Positions 25,789-34,800 of a stretch of DNA of 64,000 nucleotides are shown in pieces. Below the pieces are notes generated by a model, which did no database searches, was not told where the DNA came from, and saw only the letters and a program-made list of their open reading frames with translations. Source of the DNA: Streptomyces broussonetiae (lineage in GTDB: Bacteria > Actinomycetota > Actinomycetes > Streptomycetales > Streptomycetaceae); the NCBI RefSeq assembly GCF_009796285.1, contig NZ_CP047020.1, forward strand, positions 4,712,001-4,776,000, written 5' to 3'. Position numbers and translations under genes: made by a program. Each line of letters opens with the position of its first letter. Position 1 is the first letter of the stretch.

Positions 25789-25837
25789 GCCCCCAGCAAT
25801 TCCCTTGGCGGGGACGGGACATGCCTCACGCCGTGAC

Positions 25838-25876
25838 CAAAAAGGGCCCGTACGACGTGGTCGTACGGGCCCTTCT
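25838..25876 (-). terminator. Rho-independent terminator of the DEAD-box helicase gene
   Basis: On the minus strand, AAGGGCCCGTACGAC (complement of 25860-25874) pairs with GTCGTACGGGCCCTT across a 3-base loop, followed by a run of U ending in GG. It lies 30 bases after the helicase stop. Confidence 0.88.
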
Positions 25877-25904
25877 CGGATCACTCGGTGGCGCTCACCC
25901 GGTG

Positions 25905-28106
25905 TCAGCCGTTGCGCTTCCAGCGGGGCTTGTCGTCGCGGCGGCCGAAGGAGCCCGTGCCGCGGTGGTCGTCACGGCGGCCGAAGGGACGCTCGTGGCC
26001 ACCGGACCGGAAGCCCGGGCGGTCGTCACGGCGGTCGCGGTTGAACGGACGGTCGCTGCCCCGGTGTCCGCCGCGCTCGTCCCGGCGGAAGCCGCCACGG
26101 TCGTCACGGCGGTCGTCACGGCGGTCGTCACGACGCTCGAAGGAACGGCCACCACGGTCGTTGCGGTCACGGTCGAACGGACGACGGTCCTCACGACGCT
26201 CGAAACCACGACCACCACGGTCGTCACGACGCTCGTCACGGCGCTCGAAGCCACCACGGTCGTCACGACGCTCGAAGGAACGACCACCACGGTCGTTGCG
26301 GTCACGGTCGAACGGACGACGGTCCTCACGACGCTCGAAACCACGACCACCACGGTCGTCACGACGCTCGTCACGGCGCTCGAAGCCACCACGGTCGTCA
26401 CGACGCTCGAAGGAACGACCACCACGGTCGTTGCGGTCACGGTCGAACGGACGACGGTCCTCACGACGCTCGAAGCCCCGCTCGCCCCGCTCGCCGCGGT
26501 CCCGGTCGAAGCCGCGCCGCTCCCGGCGCTCGTACGGCGCCGAAGCCGCCGGACGCTCCTCGCGCTCGGCCTGCTGCGCGGCGGCGGCCTCGGCGACCGC
26601 CAGTTCCTCCGCGGCCGTCGCCTGGGCCTCGGCCACCGCCGCCTCCGGGTCCTCGCCGCGCTCGCGGGCGACCCGGGCGACCAGTCGGTCGGACTCCTCA
26701 CGCAGCTCGCTCGCGCGGCGCTGGGCGCGCTCCAGCTGCTTGGTGAGCTGGGCGACCTCACGCTCGGCCTGCTGGGCGGCGTTGTTCGCGGACTCGGCCT
26801 GGACCTCGGTCATGGAGCGGGCACCGGTGATCTCGGCGACCTCCGGGTCGAAGGCACCGGCGCCCTGGATGATGTGGCGCGCGGCGTCGACGCCCGCGTC
26901 CTCCATGAGGCGGAAGATCTGGCGGCGCTGGTGCGGCAGGGACAGGGAGACGACCGTGCCGGTACGGCCCGCACGGGCGGTACGGCCGGCACGGTGCAGG
27001 TAGTCCTTGTGGTCGCCGGCCGGGTCCACGTTCAGGACCAGGTCGATGCCGTCGACGTGGATGCCACGGGCGGCGACGTCGGTGGCGACCAGGACGTTGA
27101 CGTAACCGTCCTTGAAGTCGGCCAGGGTGCGGGTACGGGCGCCCTGGGTCATGCCGCCGTGCAGCGCGTCGGCCTTCGCGCCCGCCTCGCGCAGCTGCTC
27201 GGCGACGCGGTCGGCGCCCAGCTGGGTGCGGACGAAGATGATCGTGCGGCCCTTGCGGGAGGCGATCGCGGCGGTGACCGGCGCCTTGTCCTTGGGCTTC
27301 ACGATGAGGATGTGGTGCGACATGGTCGTCACCGCGCCCTGGGCCGCGTCCACCTCGTGGGAGACGGGGTTGTTCAGGTAGCGGTCGACGAGGGTCTGGA
27401 TCTCGTTCTCCATCGTGGCGGAGAAGAGCATGCGCTGGCCGCCGGCCGGGACCTGGTCGAGCAGCTCGGTGACCTCGGGCAGGAAGCCCAGGTCGGACAT
27501 CTGGTCGGCCTCGTCCAGGACGGCGATCTGGGTGTCCTCGAGGGAGCAGGCGCCGCGGTTGATGATGTCGCGCAGGCGGCCCGGGGTGGCGACCAGGATG
27601 TCTACGCCACGCTCGAGGGCGTAGATCTGGTTGCCCATCGAGGTGCCGCCGCAGACGACCTTCATCTTCAGGCCGAGGACGTCGCCGTACGGCTGGAGGG
27701 CGTCGGCGACCTGCATGGCCAGCTCACGGGTCGGGGTGAGGATGACCGCGCGCGGCTTGTGCTTCTGGGTACGGCCGCCGGCCAGCGTGGCCAGGGTCGG
27801 CAGACCGAAGGAGAGGGTCTTGCCGGAGCCGGTGCGGCCACGGCCGAGGATGTCCTTGCCGGCCAGGGCGTCCGGGATGGTCGCGGCCTGGATCGGGAAG
27901 GGGGTCGTCACGCCGTTCTGCGCAAGCTTGCGCACGATGCCCTCGGGCAGGCCGAGGTCGGCGAAGGTGGTCTGGGGGGTGGTGTCAGCGGCCTCGGGGG
28001 CCTCGGTGACCTCGGTCGTCACGTCGGTGAGTTCGCTGTCGAGCTGGTTCAGCTCGTTGAACTCGTTCTCGGACACGACAAACTGGTCAGTACTGGACAC
28101 GGACAT
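25905..28106 (-). CDS. DEAD-box ATP-dependent RNA helicase with repeat-rich basic tail
   Basis: 733 residues. The helicase core spans about residues 40-420: Q motif, GRTGSGKT (motif I), PTRELAMQV, LDEADQMSD (DEAD), FSATM (SAT), FVRTQ, VATDVAARGIHV and HRAGRTARAG. A glutamate/alanine coiled coil follows (about 430-520), then an Arg/Asp/Gly/Phe-rich tail with tandem 45-residue repeats, ending in PRWKRNG. Such RGG/RDE tails bind RNA and can promote condensates. Likely roles are cold adaptation, mRNA decay or ribosome assembly, as for CsdA/RhlE. GGAAGG lies upstream of ATG 28106 at a long spacing. Confidence 0.93.
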   Translation of the reverse strand: MSVSSTDQFVVSENEFNELNQLDSELTDVTTEVTEAPEAADTTPQTTFADLGLPEGIVRKLAQNGVTTPFPIQAATIPDALAGKDILGRGRTGSGKTLSFGLPTLATLAGGRTQKHKPRAVILTPTRELAMQVADALQPYGDVLGLKMKVVCGGTSMGNQIYALERGVDILVATPGRLRDIINRGACSLEDTQIAVLDEADQMSDLGFLPEVTELLDQVPAGGQRMLFSATMENEIQTLVDRYLNNPVSHEVDAAQGAVTTMSHHILIVKPKDKAPVTAAIASRKGRTIIFVRTQLGADRVAEQLREAGAKADALHGGMTQGARTRTLADFKDGYVNVLVATDVAARGIHVDGIDLVLNVDPAGDHKDYLHRAGRTARAGRTGTVVSLSLPHQRRQIFRLMEDAGVDAARHIIQGAGAFDPEVAEITGARSMTEVQAESANNAAQQAEREVAQLTKQLERAQRRASELREESDRLVARVARERGEDPEAAVAEAQATAAEELAVAEAAAAQQAEREERPAASAPYERRERRGFDRDRGERGERGFERREDRRPFDRDRNDRGGRSFERRDDRGGFERRDERRDDRGGRGFERREDRRPFDRDRNDRGGRSFERRDDRGGFERRDERRDDRGGRGFERREDRRPFDRDRNDRGGRSFERRDDRRDDRRDDRGGFRRDERGGHRGSDRPFNRDRRDDRPGFRSGGHERPFGRRDDHRGTGSFGRRDDKPRWKRNG
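26136..26475 (-). repeat. 135 bp tandem repeat in the helicase tail
   Basis: The blocks beginning CTCGAAGGAACG at 26136, 26271 and 26406 (plus strand) are exactly 135 bp apart, giving two full units and a partial third. Each unit encodes 45 residues (including PFDRDRNDRGGRSFERRDD). Units differ by only a few bases, so the copy number is likely variable between strains. Confidence 0.9.
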
Positions 28107-28333
28107 GCGAATGCGAAACCTTCCGGAGTCTCGTCGGCACGCGCCCGTCAACTCCGTGATTCGCTCACGACCGCCTCAATGCGGTCCGCCACGGCAAAGG
28201 AGAGTACGCGCCACACGGCGCGCTCTGTGGTGGCGCCGGGCAAATGGGATCAAACGATCTACCACCATACGCACCCACCACCCCTGAAGGCAAACCGGGC
28301 CTCAAAGTCGCAGGTCGGCTCCGGTTGCCCCGC

Positions 28334-28861
28334 TCAGGCAGGCACGCCCGCCACGGGGGCCGGCTCACGCTGGACCAGCTGCGGGCCGGCCCCCTCGTGC
28401 GCCGAGGAGGACGGCTCGGCCGACGGGGGCGCGGAGGTGGCCGGAGGCGGGGTGGAGGCCGGAGGGGCGGGTGGGGCGGAGGTGGCCGGCGGGGGCGCGG
28501 GCGGGGCCTTGGTCGGCACCGGGTCCCCGGGACCCGCGGTCTTCCCCGGCCGCCCGGGCTTGCCGGGCTGCGCGGGCGTCGCGGACGCGCTGCCCACGCC
28601 GGAGGAGGTGGCCGACGCGCTGGGCGACTCCCCGGGCTTCGCCTTGCCGCCGTTGCCGTGCTTGCCGTCGCCCGCCGCACCCTCGCGTCGGCCGCCGACA
28701 CCGATCACCGGGCCGCCGTCGGGCGCCTCGCCGCCGTGCCGGCCCGCCGAGTGCGAGGGCCGGGCCCCGCCGGCGTCGTCACCGACGTTCACACAGCCCG
28801 CTGCGGCGGCGACGGTCAGCAGGGTGACGGCGAGCCGGGCGGGTACGTACAAGGGGCGCAC
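28334..28861 (-). CDS. Pro/Ala-rich secreted lipoprotein
   Basis: 175 residues. A short signal peptide (VPARLAVTLLTVAAAAGC) with a lipobox-like AAGC is followed by low-complexity Gly/Lys and then Pro/Ala/Ser-rich sequence to the C-terminus, with no recognised domain. It is likely anchored outside the membrane and spans part of the wall. GTG 28861 is chosen because CGGAGG lies eight bases upstream; GTG 28870 is in frame but overlaps that site. It lies between the helicase and a zincin gene on the same strand. Function unknown. Confidence 0.6.
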   Translation of the reverse strand: MRPLYVPARLAVTLLTVAAAAGCVNVGDDAGGARPSHSAGRHGGEAPDGGPVIGVGGRREGAAGDGKHGNGGKAKPGESPSASATSSGVGSASATPAQPGKPGRPGKTAGPGDPVPTKAPPAPPPATSAPPAPPASTPPPATSAPPSAEPSSSAHEGAGPQLVQREPAPVAGVPA

Positions 28862-28948
28862 AGCGGCCACCTCCGGGGCAAGGAAAGGAGTCAACCTCCC
28901 CAACTCCCGCCGCCCGCAAGAGGACACGCGCCCCGTACGCATCGGGGC

Positions 28949-29299
28949 TCAGCCGTACCCGAGGGCGTGCAGCCGCGCGTCGTCGATCCCGAAGTGATGA
29001 GCGATCTCGTGCACCACCGTCACCTCGGTCTCCGCGACCACGTCCTCCCGTGACGCGCACATCCTGAGCGTCGGCCCCCGGTAGACCGTGATCCGGTCGG
29101 GGAGAACCCCCGCGTACCACTCACCGCGATCGGTCAGCGGGGTCCCCTCGTAGAGTCCGAGCAGCCCGGGATCGTCCGCCGGCGGCTCCTCCTCGACGAA
29201 CACCGCCACGTTGTCCATCAGCCGTGTCAGCTCCGGCGGGATCCGGTCGAGCGCCTCGGCGACCAGTTCCTCGAACTCCTCGCGCGTCATCTCCAGCAC
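28949..29299 (-). CDS. Zincin-like metallopeptidase (PF06262-type)
   Basis: 116 residues, a compact single-domain protein. The zinc motif HEIAHHFGIDD is near the C-terminus, preceded by a conserved TRLMDNVAVFVEEEPP segment and DRITVYRGP. Family members are minimal zincins of unknown substrate. Start is GTG 29299 (beginning MLEMTREEF) by family resemblance; ATG 29290 is an alternative. It is divergent from the metallophosphoesterase gene across about 80 bp. Confidence 0.85.
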   Translation of the reverse strand: MLEMTREEFEELVAEALDRIPPELTRLMDNVAVFVEEEPPADDPGLLGLYEGTPLTDRGEWYAGVLPDRITVYRGPTLRMCASREDVVAETEVTVVHEIAHHFGIDDARLHALGYG

Positions 29300-29382
29300 A
29301 GGGTCATTGTCCGGTACGAGCGCTTCGTACGAGAGCGGCGCGGCGTCGCATATCCACACCCGGACATGGGCATACGGGACCA

Positions 29383-30966
29383 ATGGTCCGCGTCCCCGTC
29401 GCAGCCCTCCGCACGCTGACGAACCGCGTACGCCCGCGCCGCGCACGCCGCGGCACCCGCACGCTCCGGGGCCGCGGACCGGCGGCCCGCCCGCTGCCCG
29501 GCCCGGGACGGACCGTCCGCCCCTGGCTGAGCGGCCTCGGGCTCATGGCCGTCATCCTCGTCGGGGCCTGGCTGGGCCTGCTGATCGTCGGGAGCGTCCG
29601 GGCCCCCGTCGGCCCGATGAACACCACGATGACGCTGCGCCCCTCCCTCTCCGGCGGCACGAAGATCAACATCTCGCCGCTGGGCGCACTCACCCTCGAC
29701 AGCCACGTGGCCCCGGTCCGCCTGGACGTCAACGTCGACCAGCTCGACCCGCTGCGCGCCCAGGACCTGGTCGACCACCCCGAGCGGCTCTCCGGACTGC
29801 AGGAGGAGGTCACCCGCGACGTCGAGCACGGCACCCTGGACCTGGCCGTGCGCTCCTGTGCCGCGGTGGTCGCAGGCGCCACCACCCTCGGCCTCGCCGT
29901 CTACCGCCGCCCGCGCCGGGCCCTGGCCGCGGGCGGACTGGCCCTGGCGCTGCTCGCCGCCTCGGGCATGTCGGCGTACGCCACCTGGAACCCGAGGTCG
30001 GTACTGGAGCCCAAGTACTCGGGGCTGCTGTCCTCGGCGCCGTCCGTGGTCGGCAACGCACGCAGCATCGTCACCGAGTTCGACGTCTACCAGAAGGAGC
30101 TGGCCCGCCTGGTGACGAATGTGACGAAGCTCTACGCCGTCACCTCCACGCTCCCGGCCTACCAGCCGGACCCCTCCACCATCCGGGTCCTGCACGTGTC
30201 GGACATCCATCTCAACCCGGCGAGCTGGAAGATCGTCGCCTCGCTGGTGGAGCAGTACAAGGTGAACGTGATCGTCGACTCCGGCGACACCATGGATCAC
30301 GGCATAGCGGCCGAGAACGGCTTCCTGGACCCGATCAGGGACCTGGGCGTGCCGTACGTCTGGGTGCGGGGCAACCACGACTCGATGGTCACCCAGCGCT
30401 ATCTGCAGCGGATGAAGAACGTGCACGTCCTGGACGAGGGACGTGCGCAGACGGTCGCGGGCCTGCGCTTCGCGGGCATGGGCGATCCACAGTTCACGCC
30501 CGACCGCTCGGTGGCGCCCGGCGGCAACGCGGCCGAACAGCTGGCCGGCGACCGGCTGGCCAGCGCCCTGCGCGACCAGAGGGCCCGGCACACCCCGGTC
30601 GACGTCGCCGTCGCGCACGAGCCCGCCGCCGCCCGCGAGACGGACGGCGAGGTGCCCCTGGTGCTCTGCGGCCATCTCCACCACGAGGGGGACGAGATGC
30701 TGCCCTACGGGACCCGGCTGCGCATGGAGGGCTCCACGGGCGGCAGCGGGCTGCGCGCGGTGGAGGGCAAGTACCCCGCCCCGATCGAGGCCTCGATCCT
30801 CTACTTCGACCGGGACAGCCGCCGTCTCCAGGCCTGGGACGCGATCAGGCTGGGCGGGCTGGGCGAGACGACGGCCGAGGTCAGCCGCCATCTGGCCACC
30901 CCGGTCAAGCCCGGCACCGGCCCGAGCCCGTCCGGGTCGGCAACCTCCTCCGCCCCCTCGCCGTAA
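29383..30966 (+). CDS. Membrane-bound metallophosphoesterase
   Basis: 527 residues. A basic N-terminus of 50 residues precedes one membrane segment (GLMAVILVGAWLGLLIVG), an extracytoplasmic stretch, two closely spaced hydrophobic segments near residues 155-195, then a calcineurin-like phosphoesterase domain (270-480): VLHVSDIHLNP, VDSGDTMDHG, RGNHDS, and LCGHLHHEG. Two-metal ligands are all present. The tail is Pro/Ser-rich. Topology suggests action on an extracellular or membrane-face substrate; the reaction is unknown. The tRNA Glu-Asp-Phe cluster follows 80 bp downstream. Confidence 0.85.
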   Translation: MVRVPVAALRTLTNRVRPRRARRGTRTLRGRGPAARPLPGPGRTVRPWLSGLGLMAVILVGAWLGLLIVGSVRAPVGPMNTTMTLRPSLSGGTKINISPLGALTLDSHVAPVRLDVNVDQLDPLRAQDLVDHPERLSGLQEEVTRDVEHGTLDLAVRSCAAVVAGATTLGLAVYRRPRRALAAGGLALALLAASGMSAYATWNPRSVLEPKYSGLLSSAPSVVGNARSIVTEFDVYQKELARLVTNVTKLYAVTSTLPAYQPDPSTIRVLHVSDIHLNPASWKIVASLVEQYKVNVIVDSGDTMDHGIAAENGFLDPIRDLGVPYVWVRGNHDSMVTQRYLQRMKNVHVLDEGRAQTVAGLRFAGMGDPQFTPDRSVAPGGNAAEQLAGDRLASALRDQRARHTPVDVAVAHEPAAARETDGEVPLVLCGHLHHEGDEMLPYGTRLRMEGSTGGSGLRAVEGKYPAPIEASILYFDRDSRRLQAWDAIRLGGLGETTAEVSRHLATPVKPGTGPSPSGSATSSAPSP

Positions 30967-31046
30967 ACCGTTTTGGCGATAGCCCTCGCCATCCCATATG
31001 CTTCTCACGTCCCCGACGCGCTGAGAAGCGCCCAGGCGGGCCGATA

Positions 31047-31119
31047 GCCCTCATCGTCTAGCGGCCTAGGACGCCGCCCTTTCAAGGCGGTAGCACGGGT
31101 TCGAATCCCGTTGGGGGCA
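31047..31119 (+). tRNA. tRNA-Glu (UUC)
   Basis: 73 bases. Acceptor GCCCTCA pairs with TGGGGGC, anticodon loop CTTTCAA, T arm GGGTTCGAATCCC. A promoter TTGGCG (30973-30978) and TATGCT (30997-31002), 18 bases apart, precedes it and probably drives the cluster of three tRNAs. Confidence 0.95.
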
Positions 31120-31157
31120 CGCAAGATCGTGTGCGACACTGTTGCACGCACAAGCTT

Positions 31158-31232
31158 GGTCCTGTGGAGCAGTTTGGAGTGCTCGCCACCCTGTCAAGGT
31201 GGAGGCCGCGGGTTCAAATCCCGTCAGGACCG
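31158..31232 (+). tRNA. tRNA-Asp (GUC), copy 1
   Basis: 75 bases. Acceptor GGTCCTG pairs with CAGGACC, anticodon loop CTGTCAA, T arm GGGTTCAAATCCC. Identical in sequence to the tRNA at 35892-35966. Confidence 0.95.
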
Positions 31233-31256
31233 CTGAGGTTTCACGTGAAACCTCGT

Positions 31257-31330
31257 GGCTGGGTAGCTCAGTTGGTACGAGCGTCCGCCTGAAAAGCGGA
31301 AGGTCGCCGGTTCGACCCCGGCCCCAGCCA
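31257..31330 (+). tRNA. tRNA-Phe (GAA)
   Basis: 74 bases. Acceptor GGCTGGG pairs with CCCAGCC, anticodon loop CTGAAAA, T arm GGTTCGACC. Third gene of the Glu-Asp-Phe cluster. Confidence 0.95.
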
Positions 31331-31336
31331 CAGCCA

Positions 31337-31365
31337 GAAGGCCCCGTTCGATGAACGGGGCCTTC
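31337..31365 (+). terminator. Terminator of the tRNA Glu-Asp-Phe cluster
   Basis: Perfect 13 bp stem GAAGGCCCCGTTC/GAACGGGGCCTTC with a 3-base loop, seven bases after tRNA-Phe. No U-tract. Confidence 0.8.
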
Positions 31366-31390
31366 GTCGTACACGGGGGAGAGCAGAGCG

Positions 31391-31735
31391 ATGAGCCAGG
31401 ACCAGGTCGTGGCGATGACGGCGGGCACCCAGCTGGAGAAGACCCGGGCGCGGTACGGGCTGCTCGCGGTCGTCGTCAGCAACCTCGCAATCGTCGTGGT
31501 CGCGGTCGTCGGCGTCTGGCGGCTCGACGGGGACAAGTCGGTGATCGTGGGCATCCTGACCGCCGCGTTCACCGCTATGAGCAGCATGACCACCGCCTAC
31601 CTGGGGATCAAGGCCATCTCCAACACCGCGAAGTCGCTCGCACAAGGCGCCGCGGCGGCCTCGGCATCGCCGCTCTCCGTGCCGCCCGCCGCCGTGCCGC
31701 CGGTCTCCGTGCCGCCGGCTCAGCGCAGCAACTAG
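31391..31735 (+). CDS. Small membrane protein, unknown function
   Basis: 114 residues with two hydrophobic segments (about 23-43 and 51-72) and a Pro/Val/Ser-rich C-terminal tail with a repeated VPPA/VPPV motif. The ATG at 31391 is preceded by GGGGGAGAGCAGAGCG. It stands alone between the tRNA terminator and hrpA. No family recognised. Confidence 0.6.
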   Translation: MSQDQVVAMTAGTQLEKTRARYGLLAVVVSNLAIVVVAVVGVWRLDGDKSVIVGILTAAFTAMSSMTTAYLGIKAISNTAKSLAQGAAAASASPLSVPPAAVPPVSVPPAQRSN

Positions 31736-31849
31736 CCCCCACGACGGAGCCGCATTTCGGGCACGGATCCACGCCTCTTCGGGTGCCGTGTCCGGCCCGG
31801 CTCAAATCATTCGCGTGATTTTCGGCCGGGGTGAGATCCTGGACCGCGT

Positions 31850-34800
31850 ATGTCTACGCATCCCGCCCCCGCCCTCGGCACCCTCGCCCCCCGTCTGACC
31901 GAGCTGTCGCTGCGTGACGCGCACCGGCTCGGGCGGCGGCTCGAGGGCGCGCGCAAGATCCGTAAGCCGGAGGCCCGCGCCGCCGTCCTCGCCGATATCG
32001 AGGCCGAGGTCGACAGGGCCGAGGCACGGATCGGTGAACGGCGTGCCCGTGTGCCCGCCGTCTCGTACCCCGAGCAGCTGCCCGTCAGCCAGAAGAAGGA
32101 CGTGATCGCGGCCGCCATCCGCGATCACCAGGTCGTCATCGTCGCCGGTGAGACCGGTTCCGGCAAGACCACCCAGATCCCCAAGATCTGCATGGAGCTG
32201 GGCCGGGGCGTGCGCGGCATGATCGGGCACACCCAGCCCCGCCGTATCGCCGCGCGCACCGTCGCCGAGCGGGTGGCCGAGGAGCTGCGGACGCCGCTCG
32301 GCGAGGCCGTCGGCTGGAAGGTCCGCTTCACCGACCAGGTCAGCCCGGACGCCACCTTCGTCAAGCTGATGACGGACGGCATCCTGCTCGCCGAGATCCA
32401 GACCGACCGCGAACTGCGCGCCTACGACACGATCATCATCGACGAGGCCCACGAGCGGTCCCTCAACATCGACTTCCTGCTCGGATATCTGGCGCAGCTG
32501 CTGCCCAAGCGGCCGGACCTGAAGATCGTCATCACCTCCGCCACCATCGACCCCGAGCGTTTCTCGCGGCACTTCGGCGACGCGCCGATCATCGAGGTCA
32601 GCGGGCGGACGTACCCGGTGGAGGTGCGCTACCGCCCCCTCCTCGAAGAGGAGTCGGAGGACGCCGACCGCGACCAGATCACGGCCATCTGCGACGCGGT
32701 GGAAGAACTCCAGGCCGAGGGCCAGGGCGACATCCTCGTCTTCCTCTCCGGCGAGCGCGAGATCCGGGACACGGCGGACGCGCTGGAGAAGAGGAAGTAC
32801 AGATTCACCGAGATCCTGCCGCTGTACGCGCGGTTGTCCCATGCCGAGCAGCACCGGGTCTTCCAGCCGCACGCCGGGCGCAGGATCGTTCTCGCGACCA
32901 ACGTCGCCGAGACCTCCCTGACCGTTCCCGGCATCAAGTACGTCATCGACCCCGGCTTCGCCCGGATCAGCCGCTACAGCCACCGCACCAAGGTCCAGCG
33001 GCTGCCCATCGAGCCGGTCTCCCAGGCCAGCGCCAACCAGCGCAAGGGCCGCTGCGGCCGTACGTCCGACGGCATCTGCATCCGGCTGTACAGCGAGGAC
33101 GACTTCCTCGCCCGGCCGGAGTTCACGGACGCGGAGATCCTGCGGACGAACCTGGCCTCCGTCATCCTGCAGATGACCGCCGCCGGCCTCGGCGACATCG
33201 AGAAGTTCCCCTTCATCGACCCGCCGGACCACCGCAACATCCGCGACGGCGTGCAGCTGCTGCAGGAGCTGGGCGCGCTGGACCCGGCGCAGAAGGACCC
33301 GCGCAAGCGGCTCACCGACACCGGCCGCAAGCTGGCCCAGCTGCCCGTCGACCCGCGCCTGGCCCGTATGGTCCTGGAGGCCGACAAGAACGGCTGTGTG
33401 CGTGAGGTCATGGTGATCGCCGCCGCGCTGTCCATCCAGGACCCGCGCGAGCGCCCGGCCGACAAGCAGGCCCAGGCCGACCAGCAGCACGCCCGCTTCA
33501 AGGACGAGACCAGCGACTTCCTGGCCTATCTGAACCTGTGGCGGTACGTCCGCGAGCAGCAGAAGGAGCGGGGCTCCAGTTCCTTCCGGCGGATGTGCAA
33601 GCAGGAGTACCTGAACTTCCTGCGCATCCGCGAGTGGCAGGACATCTACACCCAGCTGCGTACGGTCGCCAAGCAGATGGGCATCCACCTCGCCGAGGAG
33701 GACGCACCCGGCGACCGCATCCACGTCTCCCTCCTCGCCGGCCTCCTCTCCCACCTCGGGATGAAGGACGTGAAGGACGGCAACAAGAACGAGTACCTGG
33801 GCGCCCGCAGCGCCAAGTTCGCGATCTTCCCGGGCTCGTCGCTGTTCAGGAAGCAGCCCAAGTTCGTGATGTCGGCCGAGCTGGTGGAGACGTCCAGGCT
33901 CTGGGCCCGGGTCAACGCCAAGATCGAGCCCGAGTGGGTCGAGCCGCTCGCCGAGCACCTGCTCAAGCGGACGTACAGCGAACCGCACTGGGAGAAGGAC
34001 CAGGCGGCCGTGATGGCGTACGAGAAGGTCACGCTGTACGGCGTCCCGATCGTCGCCCAGCGCAAGGTGAACTACGGCCGGATCGACCCGGAGGCGAGTC
34101 GCGAGCTGTTCATCCGCAACGCGCTGGTGGAGGGCGACTGGCGCACGCACCACAAGTTCTTCGCCGACAACCGCAAGCTCCTCAGCGAGGTCGAGGAGCT
34201 GGAGCACCGGGCGCGGCGCCGGGACATCGTGGTCGACGACGACACGCTCTTCGACTTCTACGACCAGCGGGTGCCCGAACACGTCGTCTCCGGCGCGCAC
34301 TTCGACTCCTGGTGGAAGCACAAGCGGCACGAGCAGCCGGACTTCCTGGACTTCGAGCGGGAGATGCTCATCCGGGAGTCGGCGGAGGCGGTCACCAAGG
34401 CCGACTATCCGGACTCCTGGCGGCAGGGGCAGCTCAAGTTCCGGGTGACGTACCAGTTCGAACCGGGCGCGGACGCGGACGGTGTGACGGTCCACATCCC
34501 GCTCCAGGTGCTCAACCAGGTCACCGACGAGGGCTTCGACTGGCAGATCCCGGGCCTGCGTGAGGAGGTCGTGACGGAGCTGATCCGTTCCCTCCCCAAG
34601 CCGGTCCGCCGCCACTACGTGCCCGCGCCGAACTACGCCAAGGCGTTCCTGGAGAAGGCGGTGCCCCTGCAGGAGCCGCTGACGGTGACGATGGCGCGCG
34701 AGCTGAGGCGGATGGTCGGCGTGCCGTTCGAGGCGCAGGACTTCGACTGGTCGAAGGTCCCGGACCACCTGAGGATCACCTTCCGGATCGTGGACGAACG

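Noticed and set aside
26100..26490. A CRISPR array
   Set aside because: The repeats are 135 bp, contiguous and coding, without spacers. No CRISPR array was seen anywhere in the window.
25749..28997. A plus-strand open frame of over 1000 codons rich in Thr, Val and Arg
   Set aside because: It is the antisense of the DEAD-box helicase gene; Thr/Val repeats mirror the repeat tail. High-GC third positions keep the opposite frame open.
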